Source: an uncultured Saprospiraceae bacterium
GTDB lineage: Bacteria > Bacteroidota > Bacteroidia > Chitinophagales > Saprospiraceae
Length of the DNA stretch: 64,000 nt
Direction of reading: 5' to 3'
Assembly (NCBI GenBank): GCA_937934275.1
Contig: CALHAM010000060.1
Coordinates: forward strand, 1 to 64,000
Of the stretch, positions 18,118-26,005 are shown piece by piece. The notes under the pieces are model-generated. The model was not told the origin of the DNA, made no database searches, and worked only from the letters and a program-made list of their open reading frames with translations. The first letter of the stretch is position 1; the number at the start of each line of letters is the position of its first letter. The position numbers were made by a program, and so were the translations under genes.

Positions 18118-18732
18118 ATGGCTCGTTATACTGGACCTATCACCAAAAAAGCCCGCGCATTTGGCGACCCCATCTTCGGATACGACAAAAGCTTCGAGCG
18201 CCGCAAGTATCCGCCTGGTCAACACGGCCTGAGCAAACGCCGAAAAGCGCGCTCAGACTATGCGCTTCAGCTGGCTGAAAAACAAAAAGCCAAGTATACT
18301 TATGGCATTTTGGAGCGGCAGTTCCGGCGTATTTTCCACAACGCCACCCGCCGTCACGGCGTAACAGGCGAAGTATTGTTGCAGCTGTTGGAATCTCGTT
18401 TAGATAATACCGTCTTTCGGCTCGGTATTGCTCCAACACGCCGAGGAGCTCGCCAGTTGGTTAGTCATCGCCACATTACCGTCAACGGCCGTGTGGTCAA
18501 TATTCCTTCCTACACCCTAAAGCCTGGCGATGTGGTGGCCGTGCGTTCGCGCTCTAAAGGGTTAGATGTCATCACTACTCATGCCGGAGCCAAAACGAGC
18601 GACGTCCGCCGCTATCCGTGGTTAGAGTGGAACCCCGACAAAATGGAAGGTATCTTCCTCACGCTTCCGCAGCGCGACCAAATCCCCGAAAAAATCAATG
18701 AGCAGTTGATCGTTGAACTCTATTCTAAGTAG
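18118..18732 (+). CDS. rpsD: 30S ribosomal protein S4
   Basis: Primary 16S rRNA binder and fidelity protein. It is 204 residues. The S4 RNA-binding domain ([39 protein letters not shown]) is complete. The N-terminal Cys-type zinc site of some S4 proteins is absent. Confidence 0.97.
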   Translation: MARYTGPITKKARAFGDPIFGYDKSFERRKYPPGQHGLSKRRKARSDYALQLAEKQKAKYTYGILERQFRRIFHNATRRHGVTGEVLLQLLESRLDNTVFRLGIAPTRRGARQLVSHRHITVNGRVVNIPSYTLKPGDVVAVRSRSKGLDVITTHAGAKTSDVRRYPWLEWNPDKMEGIFLTLPQRDQIPEKINEQLIVELYSK

Positions 18733-18837
18733 CGCTACTCTTGTTGGGTTGCCGCCGAAACACATGCTAGCGCGCTGCCCAACGATGTGTTTCGCATTTC
18801 CTATCACTTTAGCCTCTTACCTTCTTTTCGTCAGAAT

Positions 18838-19842
18838 ATGAACATTCTCACCTTTCAAAAACCCGATAAAATCCTTCTTCAGAAAGCGACCGAATTCGAA
18901 GGTACGTTTGAGTTCAAACCATTAGAGCCGGGTTTTGGTCAAACGATTGGCAATTCGTTGCGCCGAGTGCTGCTGTCTTCGCTCGAAGGCTATGCTATCA
19001 GCGCAGTGCGGATTGGCGGTGTTGACCACGAATTCTCGACCATAAAAGGCGTGGTCGAAGACGTGGTAGACATTGTGCTCAACCTCAAACAAGTGCGCAT
19101 CAAACCCATTGTCGCAGACGAAAAGTTTCAGTCTGAAAAGATCTATTTGACGATTAGCGGACGCGAAGAGTTTCGGGCTGGGCACATTGAAGAGTTCAAC
19201 AACGTCTTTCGCGTGCTCAACCCCGACCAACTAATCTGCCGCATGGAGCCGTTCGTAACCTTGGAGATGGAGCTGACCATCACTAAAGGACGCGGCTATC
19301 AACCCGCAGAAGACGTATCGCCCAAGGACGCTATTATCGGTGTTATTCCTATCGACGCCATCTATACCCCCATCAAAAATGTAGCTTATCGGGTCGAAAA
19401 TACGCGCGTAGGCCAACGAACAGACTACGAAAAGCTTACTATTGACATTAAAACAGACGGCGCCATACACCCCGAAGTAGCCTTGCGCGAAGCGAGTCGA
19501 ATCCTTATTCAGCACCTGATGATTATCACTGACGATAACATCACCTTCGATACTCCCATACAAGACAAAAGCCCCGACGTGGACGAACACGTCCTGCAAA
19601 TGCGACGCCTGCTCAAAACCTCGCTGGAAGACCTTGACCTCAGCGTGCGCGCCTACAACTGCCTGAAAGCAGCCAAAATAAATACCCTCGCCGACTTAGT
19701 GCGCTACGACACCCAAGAACTGCTTAAATTCAGGAATTTCGGTAAAAAATCGCTGGTCGAAATCGAAGAGCTCCTTCAGGAAAAGGGCCTAACCTTTGGC
19801 ATGGATCTCTCCAAATATCGCTTAGAAGAAGCTACAGAATAA
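18838..19842 (+). CDS. rpoA: DNA-directed RNA polymerase alpha subunit
   Basis: Assembly platform of RNA polymerase and contact point for upstream DNA and activators. It is 334 residues from the ATG at 18838. The N-terminal dimer domain has EPGFGQTIGNSLRRVLLSSLEG. After an acidic linker, the C-terminal domain (about 270-325) has LDLSVRAYNCLKAAKINTLADLV and FGKKSLVEIEELL, the helix-hairpin-helix fold. A longer in-frame start (18787) is non-conserved. Confidence 0.97.
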   Translation: MNILTFQKPDKILLQKATEFEGTFEFKPLEPGFGQTIGNSLRRVLLSSLEGYAISAVRIGGVDHEFSTIKGVVEDVVDIVLNLKQVRIKPIVADEKFQSEKIYLTISGREEFRAGHIEEFNNVFRVLNPDQLICRMEPFVTLEMELTITKGRGYQPAEDVSPKDAIIGVIPIDAIYTPIKNVAYRVENTRVGQRTDYEKLTIDIKTDGAIHPEVALREASRILIQHLMIITDDNITFDTPIQDKSPDVDEHVLQMRRLLKTSLEDLDLSVRAYNCLKAAKINTLADLVRYDTQELLKFRNFGKKSLVEIEELLQEKGLTFGMDLSKYRLEEATE

Positions 19843-19934
19843 TAAACCACACACTTTTTTTATCAAGCGTAGTAACTGTAGAGCGGAGCTAACTCCTGCC
19901 CCAGTGCTACCACGCAAAAACGGTATTCTACACC

Positions 19935-20474
19935 ATGCGTCACGGAGATAAAGTAAACAACCTCGGCCGAACCGCCGAACACCGCCGCGCCCTGTTGGCC
20001 AACCTAGCCAACGCCCTCATCGAGCACAAACGCATTGTGACTACCTTAGCCAAAGCTAAGGCCCTGCGTCGCTTTATTGAGCCGCTCGTAACGCGCGCCA
20101 AAGAAGACAAAACGCACAACCGCCGGATAGTCTTCCGCTATCTGCAGAACAAAAATTCGGTCAAAGAACTCTTCGGAAACATCATCCCTGTGGTTAACGA
20201 CCGTCCGGGAGGCTATGTCCGCGTGATTCGGCTAGGCTTCCGTCGGGGCGATGGTGCCGAAACAGCCCTCATTGAGTTTGTGGACTTTAACAAAGACTAC
20301 AACATCAACGAGGGTAAAGAGAGGAGGAAGGTCAAGAAAACTCGCCGCGGCTCGCGCAAGGGCCGCTCAGCTGCTGCCGAAATCCCTTCGGCGGAGCAGC
20401 AGTCTGCCGAAGCCTCTGCCCAAGCACCAGCGGGTGCGTCCGAAACCGCCGAGACCCGAAAAGAAGAAGCCTAG
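19935..20474 (+). CDS. rplQ: 50S ribosomal protein L17 with extended C-terminus
   Basis: Last gene of the cluster. It is 179 residues against ~120-130 usually. The core starts [24 protein letters not shown] and ends near ALIEFVDFN. The last ~55 residues are a basic then Ala/Glu/Ser-rich low-complexity tail ([16 protein letters not shown], then acidic). Such tails occur on L17 in several Bacteroidota. A strong terminator follows. Confidence 0.95.
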   Translation: MRHGDKVNNLGRTAEHRRALLANLANALIEHKRIVTTLAKAKALRRFIEPLVTRAKEDKTHNRRIVFRYLQNKNSVKELFGNIIPVVNDRPGGYVRVIRLGFRRGDGAETALIEFVDFNKDYNINEGKERRKVKKTRRGSRKGRSAAAEIPSAEQQSAEASAQAPAGASETAETRKEEA

Positions 20475-20496
20475 TCTTTGGGTAAAAAGAAGTGCG

Positions 20497-20540
20497 AAAT
20501 ACTCGAGCCACTTCCCGACAAGGAAGTGGCTCGAGTATTT
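20497..20540 (+). terminator. Rho-independent terminator of the ribosomal cluster
   Basis: A perfect 19-bp inverted repeat (20497-20515 with 20522-20540; arms AAATACTCGAGCCACTTCC and its complement) with a 6-base loop. The right arm runs straight into a T-stretch. It is the strongest hairpin in the window. Being symmetric, it could also stop the convergent minus-strand transcript that ends at 20644. Confidence 0.88.
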
Positions 20541-20643
20541 TTAGACGCTCAGGCTTTCCTACCCTCCGGGAAGGCTGTAAAACGCGTTGGTTCAAAAAAG
20601 ACTATTGCCAAGCGGTGAATCGGGTGTCCCTCTTCAAGAACGC

Positions 20644-20790
20644 TTAAGAAAAAATGCCGCGTGCCAATAGCCACGGTAAGATGAGCCAAAGCAGTCCCTT
20701 CAGTAGAAAAAATAAAAAGCCCCAAAAACCCAGCTTCTTCACCCACTGCAGTGCTCTGCTGCGTTGAGACATCCTCGTTTCTGTACCCAT
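20644..20790 (-). CDS. Small single-helix membrane protein
   Basis: 48 residues with a basic, polar N-terminus (MGTETRMSQRSRALQWVKK) and one strong hydrophobic helix, GFWGFLFFLLKGLLWLILPW. Small proteins with a GFLFFLLKGL-type helix recur in Bacteroidota; no function is known to me. Its ATG shares a base with the stop of the upstream monooxygenase gene (TGATG), which fixes the start and indicates coupled translation. An internal Met at residue 7 is the alternative. Confidence 0.7.
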   Translation of the reverse strand: MGTETRMSQRSRALQWVKKLGFWGFLFFLLKGLLWLILPWLLARGIFS

Positions 20791-21119
20791 CAGTCTGTAA
20801 TTATCTCATAGGTTTTGAAGACAGATACCATTGGGGGCTTTTGTCCGCTTTCCTTGGCCCGATGTAAATCGGCAAAACCTCGTTTGTGCCCTTCTAAAAA
20901 TTCAGGCGAATTGGTCCAGGTTTTGAAATCTTCCTCGCTATCCCAATGGCTTACCACTAAATAAGGCTCGCCTTCTCCCTTTGGTTTTAGAACGGACATA
21001 AAACGGAACCCCGGCATGCGGTCAATAGCCCGCGCACGGCTTCGAAACAAATCCTCAAAACGCGAGGCATAGCCTGGCTCGCATGTGATGTAATTGATGG
21101 CGACAAAACCTTTGCTCAT
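20790..21119 (-). CDS. Antibiotic-biosynthesis-monooxygenase-fold protein (HmoA/IsdG-like)
   Basis: 109 residues forming one ABM ferredoxin-like domain. FVAINYITCEPGYASRFEDLF carries an Asn at the position used by haem-degrading IsdG/HmoA proteins. SHWDSEEDFKTWTNSPEF and GHKRGF give the conserved Trp and a His that could ligate haem. Haem degradation is a reasonable inference, but many ABM proteins have other substrates. It is coupled to the small membrane protein downstream. A candidate promoter lies 34 bases upstream. Confidence 0.78.
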   Translation of the reverse strand: MSKGFVAINYITCEPGYASRFEDLFRSRARAIDRMPGFRFMSVLKPKGEGEPYLVVSHWDSEEDFKTWTNSPEFLEGHKRGFADLHRAKESGQKPPMVSVFKTYEIITD

Positions 21120-21153
21120 TTTTGCGTTTATTTAGATTGATTTAATACAAGGT

Positions 21154-21161
21154 CAAAGGTA
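21154..21161 (-). promoter_or_regulatory. Candidate -7 box (TACCTTTG) for the ABM gene
   Basis: The minus strand reads TACCTTTG, a full match to TAnnTTTG, 34 bases before the ATG at 21119. No TTG is found at the -33 position. Confidence 0.45.
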
Positions 21162-21217
21162 GAGAGGTTTGGTTAATCGGCTGGCCGTTAACATAAAAAA
21201 AATACTAGCAGGTGCTC

Positions 21218-22426
21218 TCATCTTTGAAGCGCCTGTTCGAAATCAGCGATGATGTCAACCGGGTTTTCGATGCCTACGGAGACGCGTATTAGGCCATCGC
21301 TGATGCCGTTTTGGCGGCGCAACTCGGCCGGAACGTTGAGGTGCGACGAAGAGGCGGGGTGTAACACGAGTGTATCTACATCGCCAAGTGTTGGTGCTAA
21401 AGAGCAGAACCGGAGGCGATTGACGCAATTTAGAGCGGCCTCGAAGCCTCCTTTGAGCTCAAAGCTGAGCATAGCGCCGAAGCCTCCGTGCATTTGCTTT
21501 TGAGCCACACCGGCATCGGGGTGGGAGGGGAGTCCGGGGTAGTTGACATGGGCTACGGCGGGGTGTTGCGCCAAATGTTGGGCCAAGGCCAGAGCGTTGG
21601 TACAGTGGCGCTCCATGCGCAGCGCCAGCGTTTTGAGACCATTGTGTGCGAGCCAGGCTTCGAAGGGCGAGCAATTGGTACCGGTCAATTTGACGGCGCG
21701 CCATACGCGCTGACGCATAAGATCGGCGTCGCGACCGATGACGACGCCAGCAATACTGTTTCCGTGTCCATTGAGGAATTTAGTGGCTGAGTGAACGATG
21801 AAGTCGGCTCCAAAGGCGAAGGGCTGTTGCAGGAGCGGCGTAGCAAAGGTATTGTCTACCGCGAGCCAAGCGCCGTACTGGTGGGCCAGTTGAGCAACAG
21901 CCTCCAAGTCTATGCAGGCGAGTGTCGGATTAGCCGGAGTTTCTGCATAGACCATTCGAATGCGCGGATGAGTGCGCAGCGTCTGTTCTACTCGCTCGAG
22001 GTCGCGCAGGGGAACGAAATGGACCTCTATACCCAAGGGATGGAAGATGTCGGTGAGCAACTCTGTCGTTCCCCCATACAGATTGCCCTGGGTAAGGATT
22101 TGGTCGCCGTTTTGAAGCAACCCCAGCAGTAATGCCGAAATGGCAGACATCCCGGAAGAAGTCATTACACCGTAGGCCTCGATGCCTAGCCCAAGAGCCT
22201 CTAAATCTGCGATCTTCTGAGCAACAGCGTCTGTCGTGGGATTTCCGTAGCGACTGTAGGTGTGGGCTGTGGCTGGGTTGCGAAACACTTCGACACACTC
22301 GTCTAAATTTTCAAAAGCGAATGACGACGTAGCATAGATGGGTAAAATGTGCGGTGCTGTAGTGCGTTTTTCCGCTCGTTCTTTGGCTACTAACGAGTCT
22401 GGATGCATGAATGGCTGAAATGTCAT
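21218..22426 (-). CDS. Cys/Met-metabolism PLP-dependent enzyme (cystathionine gamma-synthase/lyase family)
   Basis: 402 residues. The PLP lysine is in HSATKFLNGHGNSIAG. YSRYGNPTTDAVAQKIADLE, GNLYGGT (substrate/PLP loop) and the C-terminal GDVDTLVLHPASSSH and RVSVGIENPVDIIADF are family hallmarks. Members act as O-acetyl/succinylhomoserine sulfhydrylase, cystathionine gamma-synthase or methionine gamma-lyase; the sequence alone does not separate these. It is transcribed divergently from the S41 protease gene with a 180-base spacer. I see no SAM riboswitch. Confidence 0.88.
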   Translation of the reverse strand: MTFQPFMHPDSLVAKERAEKRTTAPHILPIYATSSFAFENLDECVEVFRNPATAHTYSRYGNPTTDAVAQKIADLEALGLGIEAYGVMTSSGMSAISALLLGLLQNGDQILTQGNLYGGTTELLTDIFHPLGIEVHFVPLRDLERVEQTLRTHPRIRMVYAETPANPTLACIDLEAVAQLAHQYGAWLAVDNTFATPLLQQPFAFGADFIVHSATKFLNGHGNSIAGVVIGRDADLMRQRVWRAVKLTGTNCSPFEAWLAHNGLKTLALRMERHCTNALALAQHLAQHPAVAHVNYPGLPSHPDAGVAQKQMHGGFGAMLSFELKGGFEAALNCVNRLRFCSLAPTLGDVDTLVLHPASSSHLNVPAELRRQNGISDGLIRVSVGIENPVDIIADFEQALQR

Positions 22427-22577
22427 GGTGATATGCGCTGTTTTTTTGCTGAGAAAATACTTTTTTCACAAGCGGGCCGCTGTTTGAAGCAAAAGCTGTA
22501 AAAGGAAGGGATCTGAGAGATTTTGGACAGCAGAAGTCGTGCAAAAATGCGCAACACAATGGCCGATAGGACAAGTG

Positions 22578-22585
22578 TATTTTTG
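22578..22585 (+). promoter_or_regulatory. Candidate -7 box (TATTTTTG) for the S41 protease gene
   Basis: TATTTTTG matches TAnnTTTG and lies 25 bases before the ATG at 22611. That supports this ATG over the earlier in-frame ATG at 22539, which lies upstream of the box. Confidence 0.5.
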
Positions 22586-22610
22586 CACTCTACTACAAAG
22601 CCCATTCTTC

Positions 22611-24236
22611 ATGTCCGCACCTACAACACTGCAAAGCCGGCTTCCGATCATTTTGGCCGCCGTATTGGCGCTAGGTATGTTTATTGGCCAGCAGTTGCCG
22701 CGCTACAGCGGCCATTTATGGATAGCACCAGCGGCCTATCGCCTTTCGGCAGCGCGCGGTCCGCTTGAAGAGATCCTCCGCTATATTGAGGCTCGGTATG
22801 TGGACTCCGTTGATGTGGCACAGTTGCAAGAGGAGGCTATCCATCACTTGCTAGCGCAGCTCGACCCGCACTCGGCTTACCTTTCTCCGGAAGAAGTGAG
22901 CTTAGAGGAAGAAATGATGACTGGGAGTTTTGAAGGCATTGGGGTGGAGTTTTTGATCATTAAAGATACTATACAGGTTGTCTCGGTTATTTCGGGCGGA
23001 CCTTCGGAGCGGGCAGGGCTTTTAGCCGGAGATAAAATCATGTCGGTGGGCGACTCGCTCCTGTCGGGCAGGGGCATCACCAATGCCGAAGTCATACGCC
23101 GTTTGCGCGGGCCAAAGGGAAGTGCTGTGCGCATTGGCGTGTTGCGCGGGCGCGAGGAAAAGCTGCGTTACTTCACAGTGGAGCGCGACGTCATTCCGGT
23201 GCACAGCGTAGATGCTGCTTATATGCTTGACGAGCAGACGGGTTACATCAAGATTAATCGCTTCAGCGCTACAACTCAGCAGGAGTTTATGGAAGCTTTG
23301 GAGCGCTTAGTTGAGCAAGAGGGCATGAAGCACTTAGTGCTCGACTTGCGCGGCAATCCGGGTGGCTACCTGACCGAAGCGACGGAGTTGTTAAGCCAGT
23401 TTTTTCCCAAGGGCAAGCTCTTAGTGTACACGGAAGGGCGGAGCGAGCCTCGGCAGGAGTATAAAAGCCATGGCCGTATTCGATTCGACATTGCTAATCT
23501 CGCCGTCTTAGTAGACGAAGGCTCTGCCTCAGCCAGCGAAATCGTCGCGGGCGCCCTGCAGGATCACGATCGCGGCTGGGTCATTGGGCGGCGCACCTTT
23601 GGAAAGGGCCTAGTCCAAGCCGAATACCCCATCAGCAACGGCGGCGCTCTGCGTCTGACGACATCGCGCTATTACACGCCCAGTGGGCGCTGCATCCAGC
23701 GCGCTTACAAAGATGATCCCGACTACGATGGCGAACTGCAACGTCGGCTAAACAATGGCGAGCTGACCGACTCAGCAGCTCAAAAACTGACCGATACCAC
23801 CCGCTATTTCACAGGGATAGGGCGTATCGTCTACGGAGGCGGAGGTATTATGCCCGACATCTTCATCCCGGCAGATACTTCCTTCCTCAACGATTACTAC
23901 CTGCAAGTACTGCCCTATCTTTCCTCATTCGCCGCTCGATGGCTTTCGGAGCAAAAACAGCGGCAAATGCCTACCGATCTCACCTCGTTTGTCCGTCAGT
24001 ATGTAGTTCCTGGTGACCTGACCCGCCAACTAGCAGACTACGCCGCTGCACAAGGCGTGCGCTTCGACAAGGCCCAATGGGAGCGCTGCCGCCGCGAACT
24101 GCAGCGGCAACTGAAGGCACATCTCGCCCGACAACGCTTCAGCCAGGAAGGCTATTACCGCGTCCTCAACGACGATGACCCCGCTGTGGAAAAAGCCCGC
24201 CAATTACTGCGCAGCCAGGGAGCACCGCGCCGCTGA
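22611..24236 (+). CDS. Carboxy-terminal processing protease, S41 family with PDZ domain
   Basis: Periplasmic serine protease that trims or degrades proteins from their C-termini. It is 541 residues from the ATG at 22611. One N-terminal membrane helix or signal (LPIILAAVLALGMFIG) is followed by a PDZ domain (about residues 85-170, GIGVEFLIIKDTIQVVSVI through PSERAGLLAGDKIMSV) and the S41 domain. The Ser-Lys dyad is visible: Ser in DEGSASASEIVAGAL and Lys in RRTFGKGLVQ. A ~150-residue C-terminal extension is typical of Bacteroidota CtpA/Prc-like proteins. Confidence 0.92.
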   Translation: MSAPTTLQSRLPIILAAVLALGMFIGQQLPRYSGHLWIAPAAYRLSAARGPLEEILRYIEARYVDSVDVAQLQEEAIHHLLAQLDPHSAYLSPEEVSLEEEMMTGSFEGIGVEFLIIKDTIQVVSVISGGPSERAGLLAGDKIMSVGDSLLSGRGITNAEVIRRLRGPKGSAVRIGVLRGREEKLRYFTVERDVIPVHSVDAAYMLDEQTGYIKINRFSATTQQEFMEALERLVEQEGMKHLVLDLRGNPGGYLTEATELLSQFFPKGKLLVYTEGRSEPRQEYKSHGRIRFDIANLAVLVDEGSASASEIVAGALQDHDRGWVIGRRTFGKGLVQAEYPISNGGALRLTTSRYYTPSGRCIQRAYKDDPDYDGELQRRLNNGELTDSAAQKLTDTTRYFTGIGRIVYGGGGIMPDIFIPADTSFLNDYYLQVLPYLSSFAARWLSEQKQRQMPTDLTSFVRQYVVPGDLTRQLADYAAAQGVRFDKAQWERCRRELQRQLKAHLARQRFSQEGYYRVLNDDDPAVEKARQLLRSQGAPRR

Positions 24237-24306
24237 TCAACAGGATGCTGTAAGCTAAAAATTTGCCCTACTTTCGCTGCCGCTAACACCAAAATGAGGT
24301 TTGATT

Positions 24307-24429
24307 ATGCACATGAAAAAAATAAAAATAAATGGCTGGCGCCTCTTTTTATGGGCTTTGGTGATAGGACTAATGGTTTTGGAAGCCTGTAGCCTCTTTA
24401 AACCTAAGTGCGACTGTCCTAAGTTTTAA
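24307..24429 (+). CDS. Very small putative lipoprotein
   Basis: 40 residues: a basic start (MHMKKIKINGWR), a hydrophobic core (LFLWALVIGLMVL), and EAC as a plausible lipobox ending at Cys28. The mature part would be only 13 residues, CSLFKPKCDCPKF, with two more cysteines in a CDC motif. Tiny lipoproteins ending in C-D-C-P-K recur in Bacteroidota as unannotated ORFs; I know of no function. It stands 70 bases after the S41 protease and before the pyruvate-kinase-like gene. Confidence 0.6.
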   Translation: MHMKKIKINGWRLFLWALVIGLMVLEACSLFKPKCDCPKF

Positions 24430-24471
24430 TGCCCTCAGGTTCCGTAGAACCAACGGCTAAGTGTGTGCAGT

Positions 24472-25974
24472 ATGCAAAAGGCCAATTCCCTGCGGGAGGC
24501 GCTCCTCGCACTTCGAGCGGATATGCTCCAAGTGGAGGAGGAGTACAAGTCACAACTCAAAAGAGTGCATCCTCGGCAGCGCATCAGTGCTCGCAATCTG
24601 TTGCATTATTTGTCTTTGCGCTGCCACGACTTGCGCGATCTGCAAGACGATTTGCATATGGCTGGCCTGTCTTCTTTAGCCAGTTGCGAAAGCCACGCTC
24701 TTAGCCAAGTGGAGGCTGTTCTGCAGCATTTAGGCAGTGACCACACAGAAGGGACTTTCTGTACTTTTCCCATCGCCATGCGCTTGCTGCAACAACGGGC
24801 TACGGCGCTTTTTGGGCGGAAAGAGAACCCGCACATTCCGCATCTGATGGTAACGTTCGACACAGCGATGGCCGAAGACTATGCCTCTGTAAAGGCTTTG
24901 TTGTTGGCAGGTATGAATGTAGCCCGCATCAACTGTGCCCACGACGGTCCGGAGGTATGGCTGGCGATGATCCGCCACGTGCGCAAGGCTGCGCGTGCTA
25001 CCGGAAGGTCCTGCAAAGTGTATATGGACTTGGCGGGTCCTAAAATTCGCACAACCCTGCCGGCTAAAGGCCGTAAAAAGGGTCGGTTGAAAGTGCGCGA
25101 GAACGAATGCTTCCTGCTAACTGACGCCAAGGTCGAGGTGTCGCCCGAAACTAAAGCCGTCGGCTGTACCATGCCTGGTATTGTAGCGGCACTTCGCCCG
25201 GGCGATCGGGTCCTCATCGACGATGGCCTCTATGAGGCTGTTGTGGAGAAAGCCAACGGTCCTGTAGCTACGCTCCGCTTGATGCGTGCCTCTGCCCAAA
25301 AGCCGCGCATCAAACCTGAAAAAGGCATCAACTTTCCCGATACGAACCTGCCCGTAACCAGCCTGACCGAGTATGATCGTTCCGTCATTCCCTTTGCTAC
25401 CCAGTACGCCGATCTGATTGGCTTTTCCTTCGTACAACGCGTCGAGGAGATAGCCGAACTTCAGGTCCTACTGCGACAGCAGAGCAACAAACCACTGCCC
25501 ATTGTGCTCAAGATGGAAACTTTTGACGCCGTGCAGAATCTGCCTTCGCTGCTGTTGCAAGGAATGCACGAGGCCGTCTTTGGCGTCATGATTGCGCGCG
25601 GCGATTTGGCCGTAGAGATCGGCTTCGAGCGCCTGAGTGAAATCCAAGAGGAAATCCTGTGGCTATGCGAAGCCGCTCATACGCCTGTTATTTGGGCCAC
25701 ACAAGTACTCGAAACTCAGGCAAAAAGCGGCGTGGCCACGCGCTCCGAACTCACTGATGCCGCACGCGCGGCTCACGCTGAATGCGTCATGCTCAACAAA
25801 GGGCGCTATTTGTTAGCGGTGTTAGACTCTTTGCGCGACATCCTTCATCGCAGCGGAGGCCATCACCTCAAAAAGCGCTACATTTTCCGACCCCTGGCCA
25901 TTGCTGAGCACTTTTTTCGAGTAACGCACGTGCCCGGAAGCTCGGCCAGAAGCCAAGGCCGAAAAACTCATTGA
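24472..25974 (+). CDS. Pyruvate-kinase-like protein with N-terminal helical extension, no C-domain
   Basis: 500 residues from the ATG at 24472 (a GTG at 24463 is possible). Residues 1-120 are a helical extension (RNLLHYLSLRCHDLRDLQDDL, GLSSLASCESHALSQ) seen in a divergent subgroup of pyruvate kinases. The TIM-barrel part keeps AGMNVARINCAHD (146-158), VYMDLAGPKIR, the catalytic Lys in VLKMETFD, and MIARGDLAVEIGFE with TQVLE. The usual MLSGETA is replaced by MLNKGRY, and the regulatory C-domain is missing. Whether it makes ATP from phosphoenolpyruvate is doubtful. It is convergent with the SulP gene. Confidence 0.82.
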   Translation: MQKANSLREALLALRADMLQVEEEYKSQLKRVHPRQRISARNLLHYLSLRCHDLRDLQDDLHMAGLSSLASCESHALSQVEAVLQHLGSDHTEGTFCTFPIAMRLLQQRATALFGRKENPHIPHLMVTFDTAMAEDYASVKALLLAGMNVARINCAHDGPEVWLAMIRHVRKAARATGRSCKVYMDLAGPKIRTTLPAKGRKKGRLKVRENECFLLTDAKVEVSPETKAVGCTMPGIVAALRPGDRVLIDDGLYEAVVEKANGPVATLRLMRASAQKPRIKPEKGINFPDTNLPVTSLTEYDRSVIPFATQYADLIGFSFVQRVEEIAELQVLLRQQSNKPLPIVLKMETFDAVQNLPSLLLQGMHEAVFGVMIARGDLAVEIGFERLSEIQEEILWLCEAAHTPVIWATQVLETQAKSGVATRSELTDAARAAHAECVMLNKGRYLLAVLDSLRDILHRSGGHHLKKRYIFRPLAIAEHFFRVTHVPGSSARSQGRKTH

Positions 25975-26005
25975 GCATTGGCAGCATTCGGTGCCCTAAG
26001 CATCG

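Noticed and set aside
20553-20575. Hairpin GCTTTCC/GGAAGGC downstream of the small membrane gene
   Set aside because: Short stem with a wobble and no T-run on the minus strand; not enough for a terminator call.
20549-20746. 65-codon minus-strand frame near the rplQ terminator
   Set aside because: The overlapping frame 20644-20790 has a proper start coupled to the upstream gene and a clear membrane helix; this one has neither.
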